Source of the DNA: UBA4716 sp036310525
GTDB lineage: Bacteria > Bacillota > Clostridia > UBA1381
Length of the DNA: 6,660 nucleotides
Direction of reading: 5' to 3'
NCBI GenBank assembly: GCA_036310525.1
Contig: JAXJRQ010000039.1
Location: 1-6,660 of the forward strand
Under the pieces are notes generated by a model that saw nothing but the letters and a program-made list of their open reading frames with translations, ran no database searches and was not told where the DNA came from. Numbering within the stretch: the first letter of the stretch is position 1; every line of letters starts with the position of its first letter. This document shows positions 1-5,233 of the stretch, piece by piece. The position numbers were made by a program, and so were the translations under genes.

Positions 1-36
1 ACTGTCTTGTCGGTGCGGATACGCCGTCGGGCACTG

Positions 37-62
37 GTATTATGCGAAAAATCGCATAATAC
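37..62. repeat. Perfect 11-bp stem hairpin near left edge
   Basis: Arms GTATTATGCGA (37-47) and TCGCATAATAC (52-62) are exact reverse complements around an AAAA loop. Outside them, shorter complementary pieces (CGGGC 28-32 with GCCCG 71-75; GTGC 13-16 with GCAC 80-83) could enlarge the fold. No T-run follows directly on either strand (the first, TTTTT, is at 86-90), so it is not a classical terminator for an upstream gene, although that role is possible. Positions 1-135 contain no coding region I can support. The structure may be the leader of the downstream gene, the end of an upstream transcript, or a copy of a dispersed repeat. Confidence 0.6.
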
Positions 63-135
63 TGCGTTCCGCCCGTTCTGCACTATTTTTCTGCATTCCT
101 GACTGACTTTTCATTTTTGTAAGAGAGGAAAGAAC

Positions 136-1017
136 ATGAAACGTGTTTTTGAATATAAAATTCCAAAGGAATATGACGGAAAAACAATAAAGGATTTTCT
201 TTATAATGAGTGCGGAATGTCGGGTACGTTTATAAAGGAGCTTAAAAAGACGGATGACGGAATAGTTTTAAACGGTGAGCGTAAATTTGTGATTGAAAAG
301 CTTCACGAAAATGATACGCTCATAGTCAGTGCGCATGACAAGGTATCCGAAACAATTGCTCCCGTAAAGCTTGATTTTACTGTTGTGTATGAGGATGATG
401 ACCTGATTATTGTCGATAAGCCTCCGCATATGCCTACACATCCTTCGCCCGGAAATTACGATAATACTCTTGCAAACGGTCTTATGTACTACTGGCAGCA
501 AAAGGGCGAAAATCACGTATTCCGTGCAGTTAACCGTCTTGATAAGGACACATCGGGACTGATGTGCGTGGCAAAAAACAGTCATTCAAATGCGCTTTTG
601 TGTGAAGCCTTAAAAAACGGCGATGTCAGGAGAAAGTACATGGCGATTGTGTGCGGAAGCGTGGAAAAGGACGGTACGGTTGATGCGCCTATAGGCAGAG
701 AGGGAGTTATCAAGCGCTGTATAAGAGCTGACGGTGATTATGCCGTTACGCATTATCGTGTCATTGAAAGGCTGGAAGGCTACACTCTCCTTGAACTTCA
801 GCTGGAAACGGGCAGAACGCATCAGATAAGAGTACATATGAGCCATATCGGAAATCCGCTTCTGGGCGACTGGCTGTACGGCGTTGAGGACAAGGCGCTG
901 TTTAACAGACATGCGCTTCACTCATGTTATCTGGAGCTTGTGCATCCTATCAGTGGCAAATTGTTGAAATTTCGTTCCGATTTACCGCAGGATATGCAGT
1001 GTTTTGTAAAAAAATGA
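136..1017 (+). CDS. RluA-family RNA pseudouridine synthase
   Basis: This cytoplasmic enzyme isomerises specific uridines in rRNA or tRNA to pseudouridine. The 293-residue length fits the RluC/RluD-like branch. Residues of about 10-65 look like an S4-type RNA-binding domain, and the catalytic domain starts near residue 80 with the typical VVYEDDDLIIVDKP stretch. The catalytic motif is NRLDKDTSG, with the nucleophile Asp136; many relatives have His instead of Asn at the first position. Other family marks are GDVRRKYMAIV (162-172) and ETGRTHQIRVH (224-234). The ATG at 136 follows AGAGGA (124-129) with a 6-base gap, which supports this start. The gene ends with two stops in a row (TGA TGA) and has no obvious terminator. 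It is separated from nfnA by 124 bases that contain a promoter, so it is probably a separate unit. Family assignment is secure, but the target uridine cannot be read from the sequence, so no symbol is given. Confidence 0.95.
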   Translation: MKRVFEYKIPKEYDGKTIKDFLYNECGMSGTFIKELKKTDDGIVLNGERKFVIEKLHENDTLIVSAHDKVSETIAPVKLDFTVVYEDDDLIIVDKPPHMPTHPSPGNYDNTLANGLMYYWQQKGENHVFRAVNRLDKDTSGLMCVAKNSHSNALLCEALKNGDVRRKYMAIVCGSVEKDGTVDAPIGREGVIKRCIRADGDYAVTHYRVIERLEGYTLLELQLETGRTHQIRVHMSHIGNPLLGDWLYGVEDKALFNRHALHSCYLELVHPISGKLLKFRSDLPQDMQCFVKK

Positions 1018-1027
1018 TGAAATTGTA

Positions 1028-1056
1028 TTGCAAGTTTCGGTTGTATATGGTAAAAT
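1028..1056 (+). promoter_or_regulatory. Probable sigma-A promoter of nfnAB
   Basis: TTGCAA (1028-1033) as -35 and TAAAAT (1051-1056) as -10 are separated by exactly 17 bases. TGG just before the -10 makes an extended -10 (TGnTAAAAT). A transcript would start near 1063 and have a leader of about 80 bases before the nfnA ATG. I see no riboswitch-like fold in that leader. The call rests on consensus matching only. Confidence 0.6.
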
Positions 1057-1129
1057 AATTATTATGCAGAAAAGTAAGTTAATATTGTCGTGCTGAAAAC
1101 ATAAAATATTTTTGGATACGAAATTATAT

Positions 1130-1135
1130 GAGGTG
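1130..1135 (+). promoter_or_regulatory. nfnA ribosome binding site
   Basis: GAGGTG lies 6 bases before the ATG at 1142. It decides the start: an in-frame TTG at 1112 would add ten residues but has no purine-rich site before it, and the added residues do not resemble the family's amino end. Confidence 0.75.
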
Positions 1136-1141
1136 AAACAA

Positions 1142-1993
1142 ATGGCTTATAAAATAGTTAAAAAGAATGTGCTTAATCCGCAGATTTTTCTGATGGAAAT
1201 TGAAGCACCGCTTGTAGCAAGAAAGGCAGAACCCGGTCAGTTCATAATTTTGAGAATTGACGAATACGGTGAAAGAGTACCGTTCACAATTGCCGATTTT
1301 GACAGAGAAAAGGGTACTGTTACGATTATCGTACAGATTGTAGGTAAAACAACAAAAGACCTTGCGGCAATCGAAGAGGGCGAAACAATTCTTGATTTTG
1401 CCGGACCGCTCGGAATGCCCACACCTCTTGAGGGTAAAAAGAAGGTTGCCGTTATCGGCGGCGGACTTGGAACAGCAATTGCATATCCTCAGGCAAAGAA
1501 GCTACATAATCTCGGAGCGGACGTAACTGTTATCACAGGCTTCAGAAATAAAGACCTTGTAATACTTGAAGAAGAATTAAAGGCTGTTGCAAACAAGCTT
1601 ATCATTGCAACTGATGACGGTTCAAACGGAAATCAGGGCTTTGTTACCGATATGCTTAAGAAGGAAATCGAAGCGGGCGAGAAGTTTGACGAAGTAATCG
1701 CAATCGGACCGCTTATGATGATGAAGTTTGTATGTAAGCTCACAAAGGAATACGATATTCCCACAACAGTCAGCATGAACCCCGTTATGATTGACGGTAC
1801 GGGCATGTGCGGCGGATGCCGTGTAATTGTCGGCGGTGAGACGAAGTTTGCGTGCGTTGACGGCCCTGACTTTGACGGTCATCTGATTGACTGGGACAGC
1901 GCTATGAAGCGTGGCAGAATGTTTAAGGAATACGAAGAAAAATCATGCGCTGACGGTCACTGCAGAATAGGCAGAACAAATCACGCAGAATAA
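1142..1993 (+). CDS. nfnA: NADH-dependent ferredoxin:NADP+ oxidoreductase, small subunit NfnA
   Basis: This is the small flavoprotein subunit of the cytoplasmic Nfn complex. Known Nfn enzymes couple NADH and reduced ferredoxin to reduction of two NADP+ by flavin-based electron bifurcation (reversible). The 283-residue protein has the PyrK/ferredoxin-reductase layout: a beta-barrel FAD domain (about 1-98; RVPFT at 45-49, PGQF at 31-34), a NAD(H)-binding domain starting with a Gly-rich loop (VIGGGLGTA, 104-112), and a [2Fe-2S] segment near the end with Cys223, Cys226 and Cys238. Asp218 sits where published Nfn structures have an aspartate as the fourth cluster ligand. The family is also annotated as sulfide dehydrogenase beta subunit or dihydroorotate dehydrogenase electron-transfer subunit. 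The nfnB gene starting 27 bases downstream, with no pyrD nearby, makes Nfn the better call. An extra Cys269/Cys274 pair lies near the C-terminus, role unknown. Confidence 0.92.
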   Translation: MAYKIVKKNVLNPQIFLMEIEAPLVARKAEPGQFIILRIDEYGERVPFTIADFDREKGTVTIIVQIVGKTTKDLAAIEEGETILDFAGPLGMPTPLEGKKKVAVIGGGLGTAIAYPQAKKLHNLGADVTVITGFRNKDLVILEEELKAVANKLIIATDDGSNGNQGFVTDMLKKEIEAGEKFDEVIAIGPLMMMKFVCKLTKEYDIPTTVSMNPVMIDGTGMCGGCRVIVGGETKFACVDGPDFDGHLIDWDSAMKRGRMFKEYEEKSCADGHCRIGRTNHAE

Positions 1994-2004
1994 GGATTAT
2001 TGCT

Positions 2005-2011
2005 AAGGAGG
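2005..2011 (+). promoter_or_regulatory. nfnB ribosome binding site
   Basis: AAGGAGG, a near-perfect anti-16S match, ends 9 bases before the ATG at 2021. It excludes the in-frame TTG at 2000, which lies upstream of this site. A strong site of its own fits the need for equal amounts of the two subunits. Confidence 0.85.
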
Positions 2012-2020
2012 ATTATAATC

Positions 2021-3406
2021 ATGCCAAATATGAGAATGGACAAAAATCCGATGCCGGAGCAGTGTCCCAACGAAAGAAACAAAAACTTTCTCGAGGTAAC
2101 AACAGGTTATACCGAGGAAATGGCTATAGACGAGGCACAAAGATGTCTTAACTGTAAGCATAAGCCCTGTATGCAGGGATGTCCCGTAAGCGTAAAAATC
2201 CCTGAATTTATCGCTTTTGTTGCAGAGGGTAAGTTTGAGGAAGCATATCAGAAAATCAAGGAAACAAATGCGCTTCCGGCAGTATGCGGCCGTGTATGTC
2301 CGCAGGAAAAGCAGTGCGAGTCAAAGTGTGTAAGAGGCATTAAGGGCGAAAGCGTGGCTATCGGCAGACTTGAAAGATTCGTTGCTGACTATCACATGAA
2401 AAATGTTGAGGATGAAATAAGTGTACCCTCATTAAACGGTAAAAGAGTTGCTGTTGTAGGCTCAGGTCCTTCAGGACTTACTGTTGCAGGTGACCTTGCA
2501 AAGAGAGGCTATGAGGTTACAATATACGAAGCATTCCATACAGCAGGCGGTGTGCTTATGTATGGCATTCCCGAATTCAGACTTCCCAAGGACATTGTTC
2601 AGAAGGAAATCTCAACTCTTAAGGCAATGGGCGTTAAGATTGAAACAAACGTTGTTATAGGTAAAACACTTACTGTTGACGAGCTGTTTGACGAAATGGG
2701 TTACGATGCAGTGTATATCGGTTCGGGCGCAGGTCTCCCCAGATTTATGGGTATTGAAGGCGAAAGTCTTAACGGCGTATACAGTGCAAATGAATTCCTT
2801 ACAAGAATTAACCTTATGAAGGGATATAAATTCCCCGACTATGATACACCTGTTTATGTGGGTAAAAATGTAGCAGTGCTTGGCGGCGGTAACGTTGCTA
2901 TGGATGCGGCAAGAAGTGCAAAGCGTCTTGGTGCTGATAACGTGTATATTATCTACAGACGTGGTAAGGAAGAGCTTCCAGCAAGAGCAGAAGAGGTTTT
3001 CCATGCAGAAGAAGAGGGAATTGAATTTAAGCTGTTGCAGAATCCTACAAAAATTCTCGGCAACGAGGATGGCTGGGTAACAGGTATGGAAGTTATTAAA
3101 ATGGAGCTTGGTGAGCCTGACGAAAGCGGCAGAAGAAGTCCTATTGAAATAAAGGGCAGTGAAGAGGTTATTGATATTGATACCGTTGTTGTGGCTATCG
3201 GTCAGACACCTAATCCGCTTATCAGAAAGACAACAGAAGGTCTTGAAACAAACAGAAGAGGCTGTATTGTTGCTGATGAAACGGGTAAAACCTCAAAAGA
3301 ACATGTTTATGCAGGCGGTGACGTTGTAACAGGTGCCGCTACGGTTATTCTTGCGATGGGTGCAGGTAAAGCCGCTGCAGAAGCAATCGACAATGAACTT
3401 AATTGA
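2021..3406 (+). CDS. nfnB: NADH-dependent ferredoxin:NADP+ oxidoreductase, large subunit NfnB (GltD-like)
   Basis: This is the large, bifurcating subunit, 461 residues, homologous to the glutamate synthase small subunit GltD and often annotated as gltA or sulfide dehydrogenase alpha. The N-terminal part carries eight Cys in two groups, C42-x2-C45-x4-C50-x3-C54 and C89-x3-C93-x5-C99-x3-C103, which fits the two [4Fe-4S] clusters known in this family. A dinucleotide-fold FAD motif (VVGSGPSG, 145-152) follows, then the second Rossmann motif (GGGNVAMDAAR, 288-298) for NADP(H), and a terminal FAD motif (YAGGDVVTG, 430-438). The product pairs with NfnA from the preceding gene. The alternative, a stand-alone glutamate synthase small subunit, is unlikely because no large GltB subunit is present and nfnA lies immediately upstream. 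The gene ends 13 bases before a strong hairpin terminator. Confidence 0.93.
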   Translation: MPNMRMDKNPMPEQCPNERNKNFLEVTTGYTEEMAIDEAQRCLNCKHKPCMQGCPVSVKIPEFIAFVAEGKFEEAYQKIKETNALPAVCGRVCPQEKQCESKCVRGIKGESVAIGRLERFVADYHMKNVEDEISVPSLNGKRVAVVGSGPSGLTVAGDLAKRGYEVTIYEAFHTAGGVLMYGIPEFRLPKDIVQKEISTLKAMGVKIETNVVIGKTLTVDELFDEMGYDAVYIGSGAGLPRFMGIEGESLNGVYSANEFLTRINLMKGYKFPDYDTPVYVGKNVAVLGGGNVAMDAARSAKRLGADNVYIIYRRGKEELPARAEEVFHAEEEGIEFKLLQNPTKILGNEDGWVTGMEVIKMELGEPDESGRRSPIEIKGSEEVIDIDTVVVAIGQTPNPLIRKTTEGLETNRRGCIVADETGKTSKEHVYAGGDVVTGAATVILAMGAGKAAAEAIDNELN

Positions 3407-3419
3407 TAAAAGTACATAC

Positions 3420-3466
3420 TGAAATAAAAAGAAAATTCCGCATTGCGGAATTTTCTTTTTATTTCA
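3420..3466. terminator. Two-way intrinsic terminator between nfnB and dpaB
   Basis: Arms 3420-3442 and 3444-3466 are perfect 23-base reverse complements around a single base. The tip must open, leaving a small loop above a GC-rich CCGC/GCGG segment. The lower stem is A-rich on one side and T-rich on the other (TTTTCTTTTT, 3451-3460), so on both strands a GC core is followed by a U-rich stretch. It begins 13 bases after the nfnB stop. It also lies about 115 bases beyond the dpaB stop on the opposite strand, so it can end both convergent transcripts. Confidence 0.85.
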
Positions 3467-3532
3467 AAATATATAAACAACAATCATTTCTTAAAATTAA
3501 TCAGACAATTAACTTATTCAATAATTTGCCGC

Positions 3533-3564
3533 AAGGATACAGCTGCCGCGGCAGCTGTATCCTT
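3533..3564. repeat. Perfect 32-bp palindrome downstream of dpaB
   Basis: The half-site AAGGATACAGCTGCCG is followed immediately by its exact reverse complement, with CCGCGG at the centre. As RNA it would form a very stable hairpin with at least 14 pairs. On the - strand it starts 18 bases past the dpaB stop, a suitable place for a terminator or 3' stabilising structure. However, neither strand has a U-run after it, and the neighbouring hairpin at 3420-3466 already looks like a full terminator. Its role is therefore open. Confidence 0.7.
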
Positions 3565-3582
3565 TACATTTGTGCATCTATG

Positions 3583-4164
3583 TCAACAGCACAGTACCGG
3601 CTGTAATTGTTTATGCTCCAGAGCCGCTTCACACGCCTCGTTGAGCTTTGAGAAATCAGCCACGAGTGAGTTTGGCTTTTTCTCGCAGTCGTCCTGAGAG
3701 AACGGCAGAAAATAAATCCCCTTATAATTCATAAGTGCGCCGATATTTTTTGCGGCACAGCCAAGACCGTCGTTTGTGGAAACGGCAATAAGTACAGGTT
3801 TTGCATTTCTAAGGTGCGCCTTAACCGCCATAGTGACTGATGTATCGGCAATTCCGTTACTGATTTTTGCAAGCGAATTACCCGTACATGGCACCACAAC
3901 AAGTAAATCGAGCAGTCCCCGTGGGCCTATCGGCTCAGCCTCCTTTACGGATTTTATAATTTCATTGCCTGTTATTTCCCTTATTTTATTGCACCAGTCC
4001 TCCGCTTTCCCGAATCGTGTATCGGTAGAGCAGGAAATCTCGCTCATAATCGGAATTACATTTGCGTTTGTCTGTTTTAGCGCCTCAAGCGCACAAACCG
4101 CCTTTGAAAATGTGCAGAATGAACCGCACATGGCAAAACCTATGGTTTTATCAGATAAATCCAC
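3583..4164 (-). CDS. dpaB: Dipicolinate synthase subunit B (SpoVFB)
   Basis: This is the second subunit of dipicolinate synthase, which acts in the mother cell of a sporulating cell and, with DpaA, oxidises the lysine-pathway dihydrodipicolinate intermediate to dipicolinic acid (DPA), the calcium-chelating core solute of spores. The 193-residue protein (B. subtilis SpoVFB is about 200) belongs to the flavoprotein-like family of phosphopantothenoylcysteine decarboxylase. It shows the early loop FAMCGSFCTFSK (10-21) and the central VVVPCTGNSLAKISNGIADT (89-108). The start codon is GTG at 4164, just 3 bases after the dpaA stop, with its ribosome binding site inside the last dpaA codons, so the two genes are probably translationally coupled. 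DpaB has no known function without DpaA. The C-terminus ends in Cys-Cys. Confidence 0.95.
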   Translation of the reverse strand: MDLSDKTIGFAMCGSFCTFSKAVCALEALKQTNANVIPIMSEISCSTDTRFGKAEDWCNKIREITGNEIIKSVKEAEPIGPRGLLDLLVVVPCTGNSLAKISNGIADTSVTMAVKAHLRNAKPVLIAVSTNDGLGCAAKNIGALMNYKGIYFLPFSQDDCEKKPNSLVADFSKLNEACEAALEHKQLQPVLCC

Positions 4165-4167
4165 GTT

Positions 4168-5037
4168 CTACACCCCCATTTCAGTCAGAATATTAAGTAT
4201 GGTGTCCCTGATAATCATTCCCGATGTAACGGGTGCAACCTTTCCGGGCAGTGAAAGTGCGTGAATTGCTTGTATTTGGAGTTTTTTTGCAGCTTCAAAA
4301 TCCACACCGCCGGGCTTTGAGGCAAGGTCGATTATCAGAGTATGCTTATTCATATTTTCAAGAATAGTTTCGGGTAAAATAAGCGACGGTACGGTGTTAA
4401 AGACTACGTCAAATTCATGTATACGGTTTTTCAACTCACAAAGCGGAACAGCTTCGTAGCCATGCCCCTCTATCATTGCGAGGTCGGCAAATTTACGTGC
4501 TTCGACATATGTCTGAGCGCCGAGTCCGTAAAGCATCTGCGAAAGAATTTTACCTATTTTTCCGTAACCTAAAACAAGACACTTACTGCCGTGCAGAACA
4601 AACGGTGTTTTAGCCATGGCAATTTCAATTGCGCCCTCTGCGGTGGGAACTGCATTTTTAACGGCAAGCTCCTCACGGGTCATGTAGTCACGAAATGCAA
4701 TACCACGCTTTTCAAAAGCCTCTGCAAGCTCTTTATTTATACGTCCGCCGAACACAACCGAAAGCGGATTTATCTTTTCAATAATTTCATCAAGCCGTAC
4801 CTCCTTGTCGGAAAACGGCATATTAAGCGTTTTCGTATCAAAGCTTACGGGTACGGGCAGTATCACAATATCCGAGTCAAGCGTGAAGCTTAGTGAAGCT
4901 TCTGTACGAATCCGCATATCGGCTATCGGCGCATTTTCAAAACCATATAAAAATACCCTGTATCCGGATTTTCTGAGCTCCTCACAAAGCGTAAGCGAGC
5001 GCATATCGCCGCCGATGACTGAAATTGATTCAAACAT
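4168..5037 (-). CDS. dpaA: Dipicolinate synthase subunit A (SpoVFA)
   Basis: This is the NAD(P)-binding catalytic subunit of dipicolinate synthase, working with DpaB to make DPA in the mother cell; DPA is then moved into the forespore by SpoVA proteins encoded elsewhere. Counting from the ATG at 5037 the protein has 289 residues (B. subtilis SpoVFA is about 297). It begins with a family-typical segment ISVIGGDMR (5-13) and has a second Rossmann motif, LVLGYGKIG (154-162), within an S-adenosylhomocysteinase/hydroxyacid-dehydrogenase-like fold. The C-terminal SLPGKVAPVTSG (262-273) is another conserved block. An in-frame GTG at 5046 would add three residues, but it lies only 2 bases from the likely ribosome binding site, so ATG 5037 is preferred. 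The gene forms a two-gene operon with dpaB and is separate from lysine genes such as asd, dapG and dapA that follow spoVF in Bacillus. Confidence 0.94.
   Translation of the reverse strand: MFESISVIGGDMRSLTLCEELRKSGYRVFLYGFENAPIADMRIRTEASLSFTLDSDIVILPVPVSFDTKTLNMPFSDKEVRLDEIIEKINPLSVVFGGRINKELAEAFEKRGIAFRDYMTREELAVKNAVPTAEGAIEIAMAKTPFVLHGSKCLVLGYGKIGKILSQMLYGLGAQTYVEARKFADLAMIEGHGYEAVPLCELKNRIHEFDVVFNTVPSLILPETILENMNKHTLIIDLASKPGGVDFEAAKKLQIQAIHALSLPGKVAPVTSGMIIRDTILNILTEMGV
4171..4177 (-). promoter_or_regulatory. dpaB ribosome binding site within the end of dpaA
   Basis: On the - strand GGGGGTG (4177 to 4171) overlaps the last sense codons of dpaA (Met-Gly-Val) and lies 6 bases before the dpaB GTG. 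This arrangement suggests coupled translation of the two subunits. Confidence 0.65.
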
Positions 5038-5048
5038 ATATATCACAG

Positions 5049-5054
5049 CCTTTC
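5049..5054 (-). promoter_or_regulatory. dpaA ribosome binding site
   Basis: On the - strand GAAAGG (5054 to 5049) precedes the ATG at 5037 by 11 bases but the GTG at 5046 by only 2. The spacing favours the ATG, although 11 bases is slightly long, so the start carries some doubt. Confidence 0.55.
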
Positions 5055-5088
5055 TGCATTACCGAAATAATCTTTCTTATGAACAGTA

Positions 5089-5116
5089 TATAATATGCCG
5101 GCATTAATTTTTTTGT
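5089..5116 (-). promoter_or_regulatory. Probable sigma-K promoter of dpaAB
   Basis: Read on the - strand, AC (5116-5115), a 17-base spacer and CATATTATA (5097-5089) match the sigma-K pattern AC-N17-CATAnnnTA at every defined base. Transcription would begin near 5082, about 45 bases before the dpaA ATG. The spoVF operon is known to be sigma-K dependent in B. subtilis, so position and product agree. The same bases read on the + strand include TATAAT (5089-5094), but no suitable -35 precedes it. Confidence 0.6.
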
Positions 5117-5172
5117 TCAGTGCGTGAAGGTGGAATTTCGGTATATATGTTTCTTTTTTTGAAGTAAGATAC

Positions 5173-5201
5173 TTGCAAAAAACGATATAATATGATAATA
5201 T
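5173..5201 (+). promoter_or_regulatory. Probable sigma-A promoter of metY
   Basis: TTGCAA (5173-5178), a 17-base spacer and TAATAT (5196-5201) with TGA just before it form an extended -10 promoter. A start near 5208 leaves a leader of only about 25 bases, too short for an S-box or T-box, so control of metY is expected to act at transcription initiation. A second TATAAT-like match at 5186-5191 lacks a well-spaced -35. Confidence 0.55.
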
Positions 5202-5233
5202 AAGATTAAAATTAAATAAAGGAGTCAATAACA

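Noticed and set aside
3..59. Open frame on the + strand entering from the left edge and stopping with TAA at 57-59 (ends GTGIMRKIA)
   Set aside because: Only 18 codons are visible, it runs into the hairpin, and no family is recognisable; it could be the tail of an upstream gene but cannot be supported from this window.
40..114. 24-codon ORF on the - strand across the left-edge hairpin
   Set aside because: It has no ribosome binding site before its ATG and is built partly from the hairpin arm, so it is more likely chance or part of a repeat.
1064..1096. Possible ten-codon leader peptide upstream of nfnA
   Set aside because: No ribosome binding site, no run of regulatory codons and no attenuator-like alternative hairpins were seen.
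1112..1141. TTG-initiated ten-residue extension of nfnA
   Set aside because: The GAGGTG site lies between this TTG and the ATG at 1142, and the added residues do not match the family's amino end.
2000..2020. TTG-initiated seven-residue extension of nfnB
   Set aside because: The strong AAGGAGG site overlaps this stretch and points to the ATG at 2021.
3403..3697. Two small + strand ORFs across the nfnB-dpaB intergenic region
   Set aside because: They read through the terminator hairpin and palindrome and into antisense dpaB, have no recognisable domain, and lack plausible translation signals.
3776..4264. Long + strand ORF (162 codons) antisense to dpaB and the end of dpaA
   Set aside because: It is a mirror frame of two well-recognised genes, and its composition is what antisense reading of them would give.
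4882..4901. Short direct repeat of GTGAAGCTT inside dpaA
   Set aside because: It lies within a well-conserved coding frame and is explained by repeated Ser-Leu/Ala-Ser codons.
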